Shown here in pieces: positions 51,526 to 59,880 of a stretch of DNA of 64,000 nt. Position 1 is the first letter of the stretch. Each line of letters opens with the position of its first letter. The stretch is from contig JAPKXZ010000075.1 in the NCBI GenBank assembly GCA_026394555.1, forward strand, positions 107,080-171,079. Reading direction: 5' to 3'. Below the pieces are notes generated by a model. It was not told where the DNA came from, ran no database searches, and saw only the letters and a program-made list of their open reading frames with translations. The position numbers were made by a program, and so were the translations under genes. This DNA is from Methanothrix sp. (lineage in GTDB: Archaea; Halobacteriota; Methanosarcinia; Methanotrichales; Methanotrichaceae).

Positions 51526-52682
51526 TATTGCGTCGCCCCCTCGCTGCTGCCCGTGGCCGCAGCCTTCTTGGCCTCATCTTTGTGCAGCCGTTCTACAATC
51601 TTCCGGCTGGCCTCTTCGGCAGACTCCCTCTCGAAAATTTGCCGAACTTTTGGCTTTCTCAGCAGGGCCTCCAGTGGCGATAGGGCCTCATTCACCAGCC
51701 GCATCAGCTCGGGATCGATCTTCGGCTTCTCGGGTGCCTGCAGGGGCTGGCGTTCAATCTCTGGCGGAGAGACGGTCCCGCTCACATCCGGGCGCAGTCG
51801 CTCCCCGGTCTTTATGGCGGAGATGGCCTGCTTCCACTCCTCGGCCCAGGGTGTCTCCTTTATCTCCGTGTGCCTGACATCGGACCGCTCGACCTTTATG
51901 GCGAAGACGGGACAGGCTTTCTCGCATGCCCCACAAAAGATGCACTGATCTTTGACCGGCGCTGCCTTTCCCCGTTCGTCCACATACCAGCACTTGGCCG
52001 GGCAGACATTGAAGCAGGCCTGGCAGCCCAGAGGATCGCAACGCACCAAGTTCTTTTCGACCAGCTTTATATCGCCCTGGAAGGGTTTCTTTATGTCCAT
52101 GGCCTCGTAGGGACAGACCTCTGCACATCTGCCGCAGCCGATGCACAGGTTCTGGTCGATCTCGATCTTGCCTGCGAACTCTTTTTCTGCTTCCGGCACT
52201 TCTAGGGGCTCGCCCTCTACTTTTATCGCTTCCTCTGGGCAAAGGGGCACGCACAGGCCGCAGTAGTCGCAAAGCTCCTCATCCACCAGGAGCTGCTCAT
52301 AGGGCACCAGATTGCGGGGATCTTTCGCTCTCTCTAACGCGTCCCTGTCCAACAGCAAGAATGCCTTGCAGAATTTTGCGCACCGGCCGCAAAGATTGCA
52401 CTTCTCTGTGTCGATGGTGATATTGCCTTTTATTCCAGAACGAAGCGGGCCACAGTCTTCGCGAGTTTTATTGAAAGTGACCTTTATGGCTTTGGTGGGG
52501 CAGACGGGCTCGCAGAGCAGGCAGGGCAGGCATTTTTCGTTGGGATGGGCCTCTGCCAGGAGCCGAGGATACTGCATCTGCTTGATAAAATCAACCGTTT
52601 TTTCCATCCCGTTTGCTTCTCCCGTCTTTTCCGTCTTCTCTTTCGCTTCCGGCGTATCTATCACTTTCGTCGAGTCCGTCAT
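51525..52682 (-). CDS. Polyferredoxin of the hdr operon
   Basis: 385 aa with about six [4Fe-4S] ferredoxin motifs in the first 290 residues (CLPCLLCEPVCP, CNLCGRCAKFCK, CDYCGLCVPLCP, CIGCGRCAEVCP, CQACFNVCP, CIFCGACEKACP). A charged, proline-rich ~100-residue C-terminal tail has no cysteines. It probably wires HdrA to an external donor or acceptor, in the way MvhB does in hydrogenotrophs. It overlaps both neighbours. No hydrogenase or FrhB-like gene accompanies it, so the electron source must be encoded elsewhere. Confidence 0.9.
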   Translation of the reverse strand: MTDSTKVIDTPEAKEKTEKTGEANGMEKTVDFIKQMQYPRLLAEAHPNEKCLPCLLCEPVCPTKAIKVTFNKTREDCGPLRSGIKGNITIDTEKCNLCGRCAKFCKAFLLLDRDALERAKDPRNLVPYEQLLVDEELCDYCGLCVPLCPEEAIKVEGEPLEVPEAEKEFAGKIEIDQNLCIGCGRCAEVCPYEAMDIKKPFQGDIKLVEKNLVRCDPLGCQACFNVCPAKCWYVDERGKAAPVKDQCIFCGACEKACPVFAIKVERSDVRHTEIKETPWAEEWKQAISAIKTGERLRPDVSGTVSPPEIERQPLQAPEKPKIDPELMRLVNEALSPLEALLRKPKVRQIFERESAEEASRKIVERLHKDEAKKAAATGSSEGATQ

Positions 52683-53011
52683 GGTTGGGCCTCGGCCGCT
52701 TCTGCCGCCTCCTGATCAGGTCTTTTTTCACGCACAGTCATCTTAAAGGCCTTCATGGGACAGAAATTGACGCACATGCCGCAAAAGGCACAGGCATCCA
52801 GATCGATGAGCACGGGCGGCGCGTCCAGGCCCTTGGCAATCTCCTGCAATGGCCCCTCTTGCAGCGCTTTTTTCGGGCAGAGAGCGACACAGATGGAGCA
52901 GCCGGCGCACTTTTTATAATCGTAATCGAGGACGATCTCTCGCTCTTTGGTCTTCTGCTTGGCCAGAATGTGAGTACCTTTTGCATCCATATCTTTCTCA
53001 ATTACCATCAT
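52679..53011 (-). CDS. 2x[4Fe-4S] ferredoxin of the hdr operon
   Basis: 110 aa. The motifs CAGCSICVALCPKKAL and CAFCGMCVNFCPMKAF flank a short linker, with basic N- and acidic C-terminal tails. It lies between hdrA and the polyferredoxin with four-base overlaps on both sides. Probably a dedicated electron carrier of the complex. Confidence 0.9.
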   Translation of the reverse strand: MMVIEKDMDAKGTHILAKQKTKEREIVLDYDYKKCAGCSICVALCPKKALQEGPLQEIAKGLDAPPVLIDLDACAFCGMCVNFCPMKAFKMTVREKRPDQEAAEAAEAQP

Positions 53012-55386
53012 GGAAGTGCAGTCTCCCCATTCTTCTCTTCCGCCCTTTCCTTTTTCAGCTCCGTTCCGATGGGGCCCATGGCCTTCAGCTCGCCTATGAA
53101 ATCCCTGAGATCCTTTGCATAAATCTCACCCTCGCTGGCGGCACACCAGACGATCTTGACTCTTCCCGGATCAAGGCCTATTTTCTCCAGGACGCCTTTG
53201 AGCACATTCACCCTTTGGAGGGCCTGATAGTTGCCATCCCGGTAGTGGCATTCGCCAATACGGCAGCCTGCGATGAGCACACCGTCCGCACCCCGGGATA
53301 GAGCCTCCAGGATGAAGCTCGGGTCCACGCGCGCCGAGCACATCACCCGGATATTGCGAGCGTTGGTCGGGTACTGGATACGCGCCGTTCCTGCCAGATC
53401 AGCCGCTCCGTAGCTGCACCAGTTGCAAAGGAAGGCCACAATGAGGGGAAACTCTCTCTTAACCTCTGTGGCGGCCCGCACCTGGGCCATGATCTGCTCA
53501 TCGGAGAAGAAGCGCATGTTGATGGCGTCAACTGGACAGGCGGCGGCACAGGAGCCGCACCCTTTGCAGGCTGCCTCATCCACGTAGGCCGGGCTTTTCA
53601 CGGCTATGGCCTTCTTGGGACAGATATCGACACACAGCTTGCACTTGATGCACTTTTCCGGATCGACGTAAGCCGAGGTGGGCTCCAGCTCCAGCACGCC
53701 TTTATGCAGGAGCTTGACCGCCTTGGCCGCGGCTGCACTGCCCTGGGCGATGGAGATGGGGATTTCCTTGGGACCGGAGGCGCAGCCGGCGATGAAGACA
53801 CCGTCGATGTGCGCCTCCACGGGCCTCATCTTGGGATGGGCGATCTCAAAGAACCCGTCCGGTCTTCGGGAGAGTCCCAGCAGATTGCCCAAAACGTCCG
53901 CTTTGCTGTCCGGCTCCAATCCCACGGAGAGGACGGCCAGATCATGCTTCACCCTCTTCATCTCGCCTGTCTGGGTGTCCTCAAAGATGAGGAAGAGCTC
54001 GCCCTCCACCTCTTCGATGCAGGAGACGCGAGAGCGCACAAAGTTGATGCCCAGCTTCTGGGCCCGCACATAGAATTCTTCGTATCCTTCTCCGCAGGCC
54101 CTGATGTCGATATAGTAAATGGTGATATCAGTTTGAGGATACTTCTCCTTGACCAGTTGCGCGTTTTTGAGCGAGGCCATGCAACAGATGCGAGAGCAGT
54201 AGAGGTTTCCCACGCTCGAATCGCGCGAGCCGACGCACTGCAAGAACGCTACCCTCTCGGCAATCTTGCCTGTGCTGGGGCGCACCACTTCTCCCTTGGT
54301 CGGCCCGGAGGCGTTGAGCATCCTCTCCATCTGCAGGGTAGTGATAACGTCCCTGTACCTGCCAAAGCCGTACTCTTCTTTTCGCGTGGCATCGAAGGGC
54401 TGCCAGCCGGTAGCCACGATGATGGCGCCCACATTCAGCTTGAAATCCTGGGGCTCCTGGTCCAATTTAACCGCATGGGCGGGACAGGCTTCCACGCAGC
54501 GGGCGCAGCCGATGCAGGCCTTGGGATCGACGCAGGCCACCAGGGGCACGGCCTGAGGGTAGGGGATATAAATGGCCTTTCTCTTGCCGATGGCAAAGTC
54601 GTACTCGCTGGGCACCTCCACCGGGCACACATCGGCACACTCACTGATGCAGCCCTTGCACAGCTTCTCGTCCACATAGCGTGCTTTGCGAACGCCGGAC
54701 ACGGTGAAGTTGCCCACGCTGCCCTCCACGCCCAGGACCTCGGCGTAGGTGATGAGAGTAATATCAGGATGATTGTAGACCTCGGACATCTTGGGCCCCA
54801 GCACGCAAATAGAGCAGTCGTTGGTAGGAAAGACGTCCGTGAGCAGAGCCATGTAGCCGCCGATGGTAGGCCGCCGCTCCACTAAGAAAACGTGCAGACC
54901 GCAGTCGCCCAGATCCAGCGCTGCTGCGATCCCGGCCACGCCTCCTCCCACGACCAGCACGTTTTTGCTGACGGGTATGCTCTCCGGCTCCAGCGGCCTG
55001 AGCAACGTCGCTTTGGCCACGGCCATTGCAATGAGGTCTTTGGCCTTCTCTGTGGCCATGGCCGGCTGCTCCATGTGCACCCAGGAGCACTGCTCCCGGA
55101 TGTTGGCCATCTCCAGCATGTAAGGATTCAGGCCCGCTTTGGCAATGGCCCGGCGAAAGGTGGGCTCGTGCAGGCGGGGCGAGCAGGCGGCCACTACCAC
55201 GCGATCAAGCTTAAGCTGTGCAATATCATTCTGGATCTGCTCCTGGCCGACGTCGGAGCAGGAGAACTGCAGATCGCGGGCTACGGCCACATCGGGCAGC
55301 TTCTCGGCAAAGCTCTTCAGCTCTTCCATGTTCAAGACGCCGGCGATATTCAGGCCGCAGTGACAGACGTAAACACCAATGGGCAT
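53008..55386 (-). CDS. hdrA: Heterodisulfide reductase subunit A fused to MvhD
   Basis: 792 aa. The N-terminal domain (IGVYVCHCGLNIAGVL) is followed by the FAD-binding thioredoxin-reductase fold (VLVVGGGVAGIAAALDLGDC). Ferredoxin motifs are inserted (CIGCARCVEACP) and near the C-terminal side (CIKCKLCVDICP, CKGCGSCAAACP). The last ~150 residues (AFLCNWCSYGAADLAG, VMCSARVDPSFILEAL, GCRIGECHYRDGNY) are MvhD, which carries the [2Fe-2S] cluster linking HdrA to a partner. The FAD is the site of electron bifurcation in soluble Hdr. The same fusion occurs in HdrA2 of Methanosarcina acetivorans, which uses F420H2. First gene of the operon. Confidence 0.94.
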   Translation of the reverse strand: MPIGVYVCHCGLNIAGVLNMEELKSFAEKLPDVAVARDLQFSCSDVGQEQIQNDIAQLKLDRVVVAACSPRLHEPTFRRAIAKAGLNPYMLEMANIREQCSWVHMEQPAMATEKAKDLIAMAVAKATLLRPLEPESIPVSKNVLVVGGGVAGIAAALDLGDCGLHVFLVERRPTIGGYMALLTDVFPTNDCSICVLGPKMSEVYNHPDITLITYAEVLGVEGSVGNFTVSGVRKARYVDEKLCKGCISECADVCPVEVPSEYDFAIGKRKAIYIPYPQAVPLVACVDPKACIGCARCVEACPAHAVKLDQEPQDFKLNVGAIIVATGWQPFDATRKEEYGFGRYRDVITTLQMERMLNASGPTKGEVVRPSTGKIAERVAFLQCVGSRDSSVGNLYCSRICCMASLKNAQLVKEKYPQTDITIYYIDIRACGEGYEEFYVRAQKLGINFVRSRVSCIEEVEGELFLIFEDTQTGEMKRVKHDLAVLSVGLEPDSKADVLGNLLGLSRRPDGFFEIAHPKMRPVEAHIDGVFIAGCASGPKEIPISIAQGSAAAAKAVKLLHKGVLELEPTSAYVDPEKCIKCKLCVDICPKKAIAVKSPAYVDEAACKGCGSCAAACPVDAINMRFFSDEQIMAQVRAATEVKREFPLIVAFLCNWCSYGAADLAGTARIQYPTNARNIRVMCSARVDPSFILEALSRGADGVLIAGCRIGECHYRDGNYQALQRVNVLKGVLEKIGLDPGRVKIVWCAASEGEIYAKDLRDFIGELKAMGPIGTELKKERAEEKNGETALP

Positions 55387-55407
55387 GAGACTTCAGAGGT
55401 ATGAACG

Positions 55408-55424
55408 CTTTAAGTCACTTAAAG
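55408..55424 (-). promoter_or_regulatory. Palindrome overlapping the hdr promoter
   Basis: CTTTAAGT-C-ACTTAAAG is a perfect 8-bp palindrome centred 30 bases before the hdrA ATG, where the TATA box is expected. A regulator binding here would block promoter access. Confidence 0.45.
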
Positions 55425-55563
55425 TTTTGCCATTGAGATTGTTACTTTGCCGTTCGCGTCGTGCGCATACGTAAGCCATCCCAGATAATGGCTGGCGTTA
55501 CCACCGCATAGCGTTCAGCACTATCAATCTCCTTGGCCCACATGTGGCGTTATCGTCTGCCCA

Positions 55564-55588
55564 ACTTATTTAATAAATTTAAATAAGT
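55564..55588. repeat. AT-rich inverted repeat in hdr/membrane-protein gap
   Basis: ACTTATTTA (55564-55572) and TAAATAAGT (55580-55588) are exact inverted repeats with a 7-base AT spacer. They lie in the 308-base gap between the divergent hdrA and the small membrane protein gene, which holds no gene. Possible operator or promoter element for the plus-strand genes. Confidence 0.4.
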
Positions 55589-55694
55589 CTGATAGGCCAT
55601 TAGCCAGTAAATCGGTCTATTTGGCTCCTATTTTTTCTGATCTGTCCCATACGTTTATATCTTACAAATTTTAATTATTATTTGAGTTATCAAA

Positions 55695-55940
55695 ATGAAC
55701 AGGCTTCATTTGCTCTCCATCTTGCTGGAGGCGGTCGTGGCAACTCTAGGCGTGATGCTGGCTATCAGCAAGAAGAAAATGTACGGCTGGTGCATAGCCG
55801 TTACCTTTGTACTTTACGTGGTCTATGATCTGGCAAATCTTCTGGCTTTGAATATCTCAGAGGATACACTGTATATGATTTTCTTCGTAGCCACCCTTTC
55901 CATTCTCTGGGCGGTCTGGAACATCTTCCTGGAAGCTTAA
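55695..55940 (+). CDS. Small three-helix membrane protein
   Basis: 81 aa, nearly all hydrophobic: helices at ~5-24 (LLSILLEAVVATLGVMLAI), ~30-50 (WCIAVTFVLYVVYDLANLLA) and ~57-79 (LYMIFFVATLSILWAVWNIF), separated by short KKK and NISED loops. No family recognised. It lies 45 bases upstream of the TIR-domain gene on the same strand, so it could be a membrane component of the TIR/NACHT cassette or an unrelated resident gene. Confidence 0.75.
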   Translation: MNRLHLLSILLEAVVATLGVMLAISKKKMYGWCIAVTFVLYVVYDLANLLALNISEDTLYMIFFVATLSILWAVWNIFLEA

Positions 55941-55985
55941 GGGCAACAGTCAGCCTTTTCAAGAAAGCACACTAATAATAACAAG

Positions 55986-56567
55986 ATGATCTCCAAAGTC
56001 TACATCTCCCACAGCCCCGCTGATGAGGATATGGCCCTGCAGCTCGCTCGTGCCCTGGGGCGGGTGGGCCTGGAAAGCTACGTTGCTCTCTACAATCTGT
56101 CACCAGCCATCTCTTTAGCCGAGCGGGCCTCATTCGGTCTTCGTAACTCTGAGTGCCTGGTGGCCCTGCTAACCGAGAAAGGCTCACGGTCTCCGGAGGT
56201 CTGCCAGGAGATCGGCCTGGCCAGGGGCCTGGATCTGCTCATCATCCCCTTGCAAGAGGAAGAAGCAAAGCTGCCCTTCCTCATCGAGCACCTGCGGCCT
56301 CTGCTTTTCCGGGAGGAGAGATATGCCGATGCCGTCGGCCTGCTGATCAAGACCCTGCGAGAGCTCTCCCGGCTGGAGTGGCTGAAGGTGACCTGTCCCA
56401 AATGCGGGGAAGAGACGACGCAATATCTCACCCCCCAGGAGGGGGTGGAGGAGGCGCTGGCCGGGGCCAGGTGGCTGGAGACGGTATGCAGCTACTGCCA
56501 GAACAGGATCAGGCTGGATGCGAGGACGTTTGAGCCGGTTCAGCTCGTTGAGTACGAAAAAGTTTAG
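55986..56567 (+). CDS. TIR-domain protein with C-terminal zinc ribbon
   Basis: 193 aa. Residues ~3-125 are a TIR-like domain: VYISHSPADEDMALQLARAL as strand A/helix A, then SECLVALLTEKGSRSPEVCQ and EIGLARGLDLLIIPLQ. Glu75 in PEVCQEIG sits where TIR NADases have the catalytic Glu. Residues ~130-175 carry VTCPKCGEE and VCSYCQNR, two CxxC pairs forming a zinc ribbon. No signal or membrane segment. It is followed 49 bases later by a NACHT NTPase. TIR enzymes often act as NAD-destroying effectors, with the NTPase as sensor/switch. Confidence 0.82.
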   Translation: MISKVYISHSPADEDMALQLARALGRVGLESYVALYNLSPAISLAERASFGLRNSECLVALLTEKGSRSPEVCQEIGLARGLDLLIIPLQEEEAKLPFLIEHLRPLLFREERYADAVGLLIKTLRELSRLEWLKVTCPKCGEETTQYLTPQEGVEEALAGARWLETVCSYCQNRIRLDARTFEPVQLVEYEKV

Positions 56568-56616
56568 ATATTGTTGCAGCCTAAACCGCAAGATCGTGCA
56601 AAGGATGATGGCTTAA

Positions 56617-59586
56617 ATGGCAAAAAAATCTAAACCAGGTCAAGGGTTGAAGGTAGAGAAGCCCAAGAGCGTTTTCGAAAGATCGTTTCAAGTGGATTAC
56701 AAGGGACTTTTCAAATCCCTCTCCAAAGGCGTCATCCATGTTGCTGGCGGAAAATTGGAAGAAGCGAGCATCGATGCAACAGAGACGCTGTCCTCTCTTG
56801 GACTGAAAACAGAAGATCCAGGCGAGCTTGCGTTTCTCCTCATCAATCGTTCCATGACCGAGGCTCTCTTAGAGTTGGTCCGCGAGTGTTCCAGTCAACA
56901 ATTGATTGACGAGAAAAAGGATCCGGACGCAATATTAGAACAATTCGATTTCTCCAGCTCTGCCAGCGAAGTTTTCATTGATCGAAAATTTCTCGACCGG
57001 CCTGCAGATATGCCATTTCTGAAAGATGTCCAATCTCTCCTCCAGAAATGGCTCGAAGAGCTTTACTTGAGCAAGCCAAGCGCCAAGCCAAGCGCCAAGG
57101 CCATAGCAGACCGTTTGCCAAGCTACTTCGTTTATGCGCTTAACCAGGAATGGCGGAAGAATGCGAAAACCTACCGTCCGATCATTGAAGCATTAGATAC
57201 GCCATTTGCCAAGGCTGGAGACCGGGAATGGGCCTGGTCTGCTTATTCCGCACTATTGCAGCACAGGATAAATGAAGTTATTTTCGATGAACCATTCAGC
57301 TTGAGGCAAATGTATGTTCCATTGAATGCCTTTTACCTCGAAGACGAAAGTAAAGGCAAAGAGCAAAGCGAAGAAATGGCTCGCATTGGGCGAAAGCGCA
57401 GGCGCGTGGTAGTCTCTTTAGGGAAGGAAATTGAGCAATGGCTGGACAATCCCAGCTCGCAAGATGCCATTCGAGTGATCAGCGGCGGCCCGGGCAGTGG
57501 AAAGTCTTCTTTTGCCCGCATTTTCGCGGCAAAGCATTCTCATGATTTAGAATTGAAAGTGCTTTACATTCCACTTCATTTGATTGATGCCACCAAAGGA
57601 CTGGTTGAAGAGATCGGACGTTTCGTCAGAGACGAAGGAGTTCTCCTTCAAAATCCACTGGATTCCGAGTCTCCCGAGCCGAACCTGTTAATAATCTTTG
57701 ATGGCCTGGATGAACTGGCCAGCCAGGGAAAAGCGGCGGCTGAGACAGCCAGAGCCTTTATTCGAGAGGTGGACAGGACTGTTGAGAAGCGAAATCAACA
57801 AGGAGTCAAGCTTCGGATTCTGATCAGCGGCCGGGAGCTAGTGGTGCAAGAGAATGAATCCGAGTTTCGCCGCCAGCGCCAAATTCTCACTTTGCTTCCT
57901 TACTTTATAAATAAACCATACGATTATGAGGGGCGCTTGGTGCTGGATGGTGTGGAATGCCGCGATCCGGAAGAATTACTGGAGCGGGACCTCCGACAGC
58001 AGTGGTGGAAAAAATATGGTTCATTAACCGGCAGATCATATAAAGGTCTGCCGGCTGAGCTGGGCCGCGAAGATCTGGCCGAAGTAACCGCCCAGCCGCT
58101 TCTAAACTATCTCGTGGCTCTGAGCTTCACTCGCGAAAAATTGGATTTTACAAAGGATATAAACCTGAACTTGATTTACGCGGACCTCGTTGCAGGGGTT
58201 CATGAACGTGGATATGATACACATCGTTATATTCACATTCGCCATATGAATCTTGAAGATTTCTTCCGGGTGTTGGAAGAGATCGGCTTGGCTTCCTGGC
58301 ATGGAGATGGACGCTCTACGACCGTGCGGGAAATAAAAGAGCATTGCAATGCCAGTGGACTTGGCTCAATGCTGGAAAAATTTCAAGAGGGGGCTGAAGA
58401 AGGTGTAACACGGCTTTTAGCTGCCTTTTTCTTCCGAAAATTCGGACAGCGTTCCAGCGGAGACTCGACGTTTGTATTCACCCACAAGAGCTTTGGCGAA
58501 TACCTTACCGCGAGACGAATCGTTAGAGCTGTCGATAGGGTCATTCGAGAACTGGAGCGTCGAGCCAAGAGTCCCGATGAAGGCTGGGATGAAAAGGACG
58601 CGCTCAAACATTGGGCACAGATCTGCGGACCGAGTGCCATAACTCCATATCTTCATGACTTTTTCCTCAACGAAATGAAACTGAAGACTTCTGAGGAATT
58701 GACTCAATGGCAAAGTAGGTTAGCAAGGCTTTTCAGCTACGTATTGCGGCATGGGATGCCAATGGAGCAGCTTGGAATTGTTCCATTTGAAAGGGCAATA
58801 TTTCAATCCCGAAATGCGGAAGAAGCATTGCTGGTTGCTTTGAACTCGTGTGCGCGTTTTACGAAGCAATTAAGCCTAATTGAGCATATCGAGAAGCTTG
58901 CTTTTGGTGCATGGTTTCGTCGGATTCAGGGACAGCGCGTCGGAAATGAGTCAGCACTTGCTGCGCGATGTTTATCGTTCTTGAATTTATCAGAGAATAT
59001 TCTCTATATCAGCGACTTTCTTAACGCAGATTTTAGTTTCACGAATCTTTTTGGATTGAAGGCCAGTTTAGCATGTTTTTCTGGAGCCAATCTCAGAGGA
59101 TCCTGTCTCGTAGGAGCGTACCTCGATAGAGCCAACCTCGATAGAGCCAACCTCGATAGAGCCAACCTCGAAGGAGCCGACCTCGATAGAGCCAACCTCA
59201 GGGGAGCCAACCTCGATGGTGCCAACCTCAGAGGAGCCGACCTTGAAGGAGCCAACCTCAGGGGAGCCAACCTCAGAGGAGCTGACCTCGAAGGAGCCGA
59301 CCTCAGTGGAGCCGACCTCGAAGGAGCCAACCTCAGTGACGCCAACCTCAGTGAAGCCAACCTCAGAGAGGCCAACCTCAAAAGAGCCAACCTCAGAGGA
59401 GCTGACCTCGAAGGAGCCAACCTCAAAAGAGCCAACCTCAGAGGAGCTGACCTCGAAGGAGCCGACCTCAAAAGAGCCACTTTAGGTGAAGCCGACTTCG
59501 GTGGAGCGGAACTCAGAGGTGCCAAACTCCCAGCAGATTTTCGATTTCTAATTGAGACTGCGAAGGGCTACGGCCAAGCTAGGTAA
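56617..59586 (+). CDS. NACHT/STAND NTPase with C-terminal pentapeptide repeats
   Basis: 989 aa. An N-terminal helical region (1-~270) is followed by a NACHT NTPase: Walker A GGPGSGKSS at ~289-297, Walker B LLIIFDGLDELA at ~357, sensor ILISGREL, and the winged-helix/superhelical segment VFTHKSFGEYLTARRIVRAV. From ~810 to ~970 there are about 30 A(N/D)LXX pentapeptides (for example ANLRGADLEG) forming a beta-helix in the position where STAND proteins carry their sensor. The basic N-terminus lacks a recognised nuclease. The upstream TIR protein may therefore be the effector. Start ATG 56617 follows the TIR gene by 49 bases. Confidence 0.87.
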   Translation: MAKKSKPGQGLKVEKPKSVFERSFQVDYKGLFKSLSKGVIHVAGGKLEEASIDATETLSSLGLKTEDPGELAFLLINRSMTEALLELVRECSSQQLIDEKKDPDAILEQFDFSSSASEVFIDRKFLDRPADMPFLKDVQSLLQKWLEELYLSKPSAKPSAKAIADRLPSYFVYALNQEWRKNAKTYRPIIEALDTPFAKAGDREWAWSAYSALLQHRINEVIFDEPFSLRQMYVPLNAFYLEDESKGKEQSEEMARIGRKRRRVVVSLGKEIEQWLDNPSSQDAIRVISGGPGSGKSSFARIFAAKHSHDLELKVLYIPLHLIDATKGLVEEIGRFVRDEGVLLQNPLDSESPEPNLLIIFDGLDELASQGKAAAETARAFIREVDRTVEKRNQQGVKLRILISGRELVVQENESEFRRQRQILTLLPYFINKPYDYEGRLVLDGVECRDPEELLERDLRQQWWKKYGSLTGRSYKGLPAELGREDLAEVTAQPLLNYLVALSFTREKLDFTKDINLNLIYADLVAGVHERGYDTHRYIHIRHMNLEDFFRVLEEIGLASWHGDGRSTTVREIKEHCNASGLGSMLEKFQEGAEEGVTRLLAAFFFRKFGQRSSGDSTFVFTHKSFGEYLTARRIVRAVDRVIRELERRAKSPDEGWDEKDALKHWAQICGPSAITPYLHDFFLNEMKLKTSEELTQWQSRLARLFSYVLRHGMPMEQLGIVPFERAIFQSRNAEEALLVALNSCARFTKQLSLIEHIEKLAFGAWFRRIQGQRVGNESALAARCLSFLNLSENILYISDFLNADFSFTNLFGLKASLACFSGANLRGSCLVGAYLDRANLDRANLDRANLEGADLDRANLRGANLDGANLRGADLEGANLRGANLRGADLEGADLSGADLEGANLSDANLSEANLREANLKRANLRGADLEGANLKRANLRGADLEGADLKRATLGEADFGGAELRGAKLPADFRFLIETAKGYGQAR
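59094..59500 (+). repeat. 15-base tandem repeat tract inside the NACHT gene
   Basis: The pentapeptide region is encoded by about 25 near-identical 15-base units of the form GAGCCAACCTCAGAG / GAGCCGACCTCGAAG. DNA-level identity between units is high, so expansion or contraction by slippage or unequal exchange is likely. Confidence 0.85.
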
Positions 59587-59842
59587 TCCCGAATGTAGAC
59601 GAGTGCCACCTCGACGAAAGCCATGAGCCTCCTCCTTCGAATTTTCCCAGTGCTTTCGCCTGGCCTTCTGGGGGGAGCAGGCATTCCCCAGATCCTGCGG
59701 AATTCACATCGGTCCGATGCAGTAAAGGGTGGTGTCATCAGACGATCCGTAGACATGGACGCATGGATTTTTGGGGGCAGGTCAAAGCTTGACCTCGGCC
59801 TGTCTTCCTGCCATCGAGATCGCTCCTCTCCCTCTCCAAACC
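59587..59842. other. Gap before the ribosomal operon; no gene recognised
   Basis: ~290 bases separate the NACHT gene from the SPOUT gene. GC-rich complementary stretches occur (for example GGGGAGCAGGCATTCCCC near 59678), which could fold as RNA. No SRP, RNase P or tRNA signature was found. Short frames on both strands have no protein-like character. Confidence 0.4.
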
Positions 59843-59850
59843 TTTTTATA
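59843..59850 (+). promoter_or_regulatory. TATA box of the SPOUT-ribosomal protein operon
   Basis: CCTTTTTATACC lies 31-38 bases before the ATG at 59881. The predicted start point leaves a leader of fewer than 10 bases, i.e. a nearly leaderless mRNA. Confidence 0.6.
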
Positions 59851-59880
59851 CCTCCTCTCTCTTCAGAGTAGGGAAACCTG

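Noticed and set aside
53704..54885. 393-aa plus-strand frame opposite hdrA
   Set aside because: Antisense shadow of hdrA; composition (His/Gly/Leu-rich) is that of a reversed GC-rich gene.
59094..59500. Regularly repeated DNA suggestive of a CRISPR array
   Set aside because: The period is 15 bases with no spacers and it is in frame within a gene; no CRISPR repeat or cas gene was found in the window.
59004..59525. Long minus-strand frame rich in Ser/Ala/Pro/Leu/Arg and a plus-strand P-T-S-E-E repeat frame across the pentapeptide tract
   Set aside because: Both are alternate-frame readings of the 15-base repeat coding the NACHT protein's pentapeptides; there is no independent start or ribosome-binding site.
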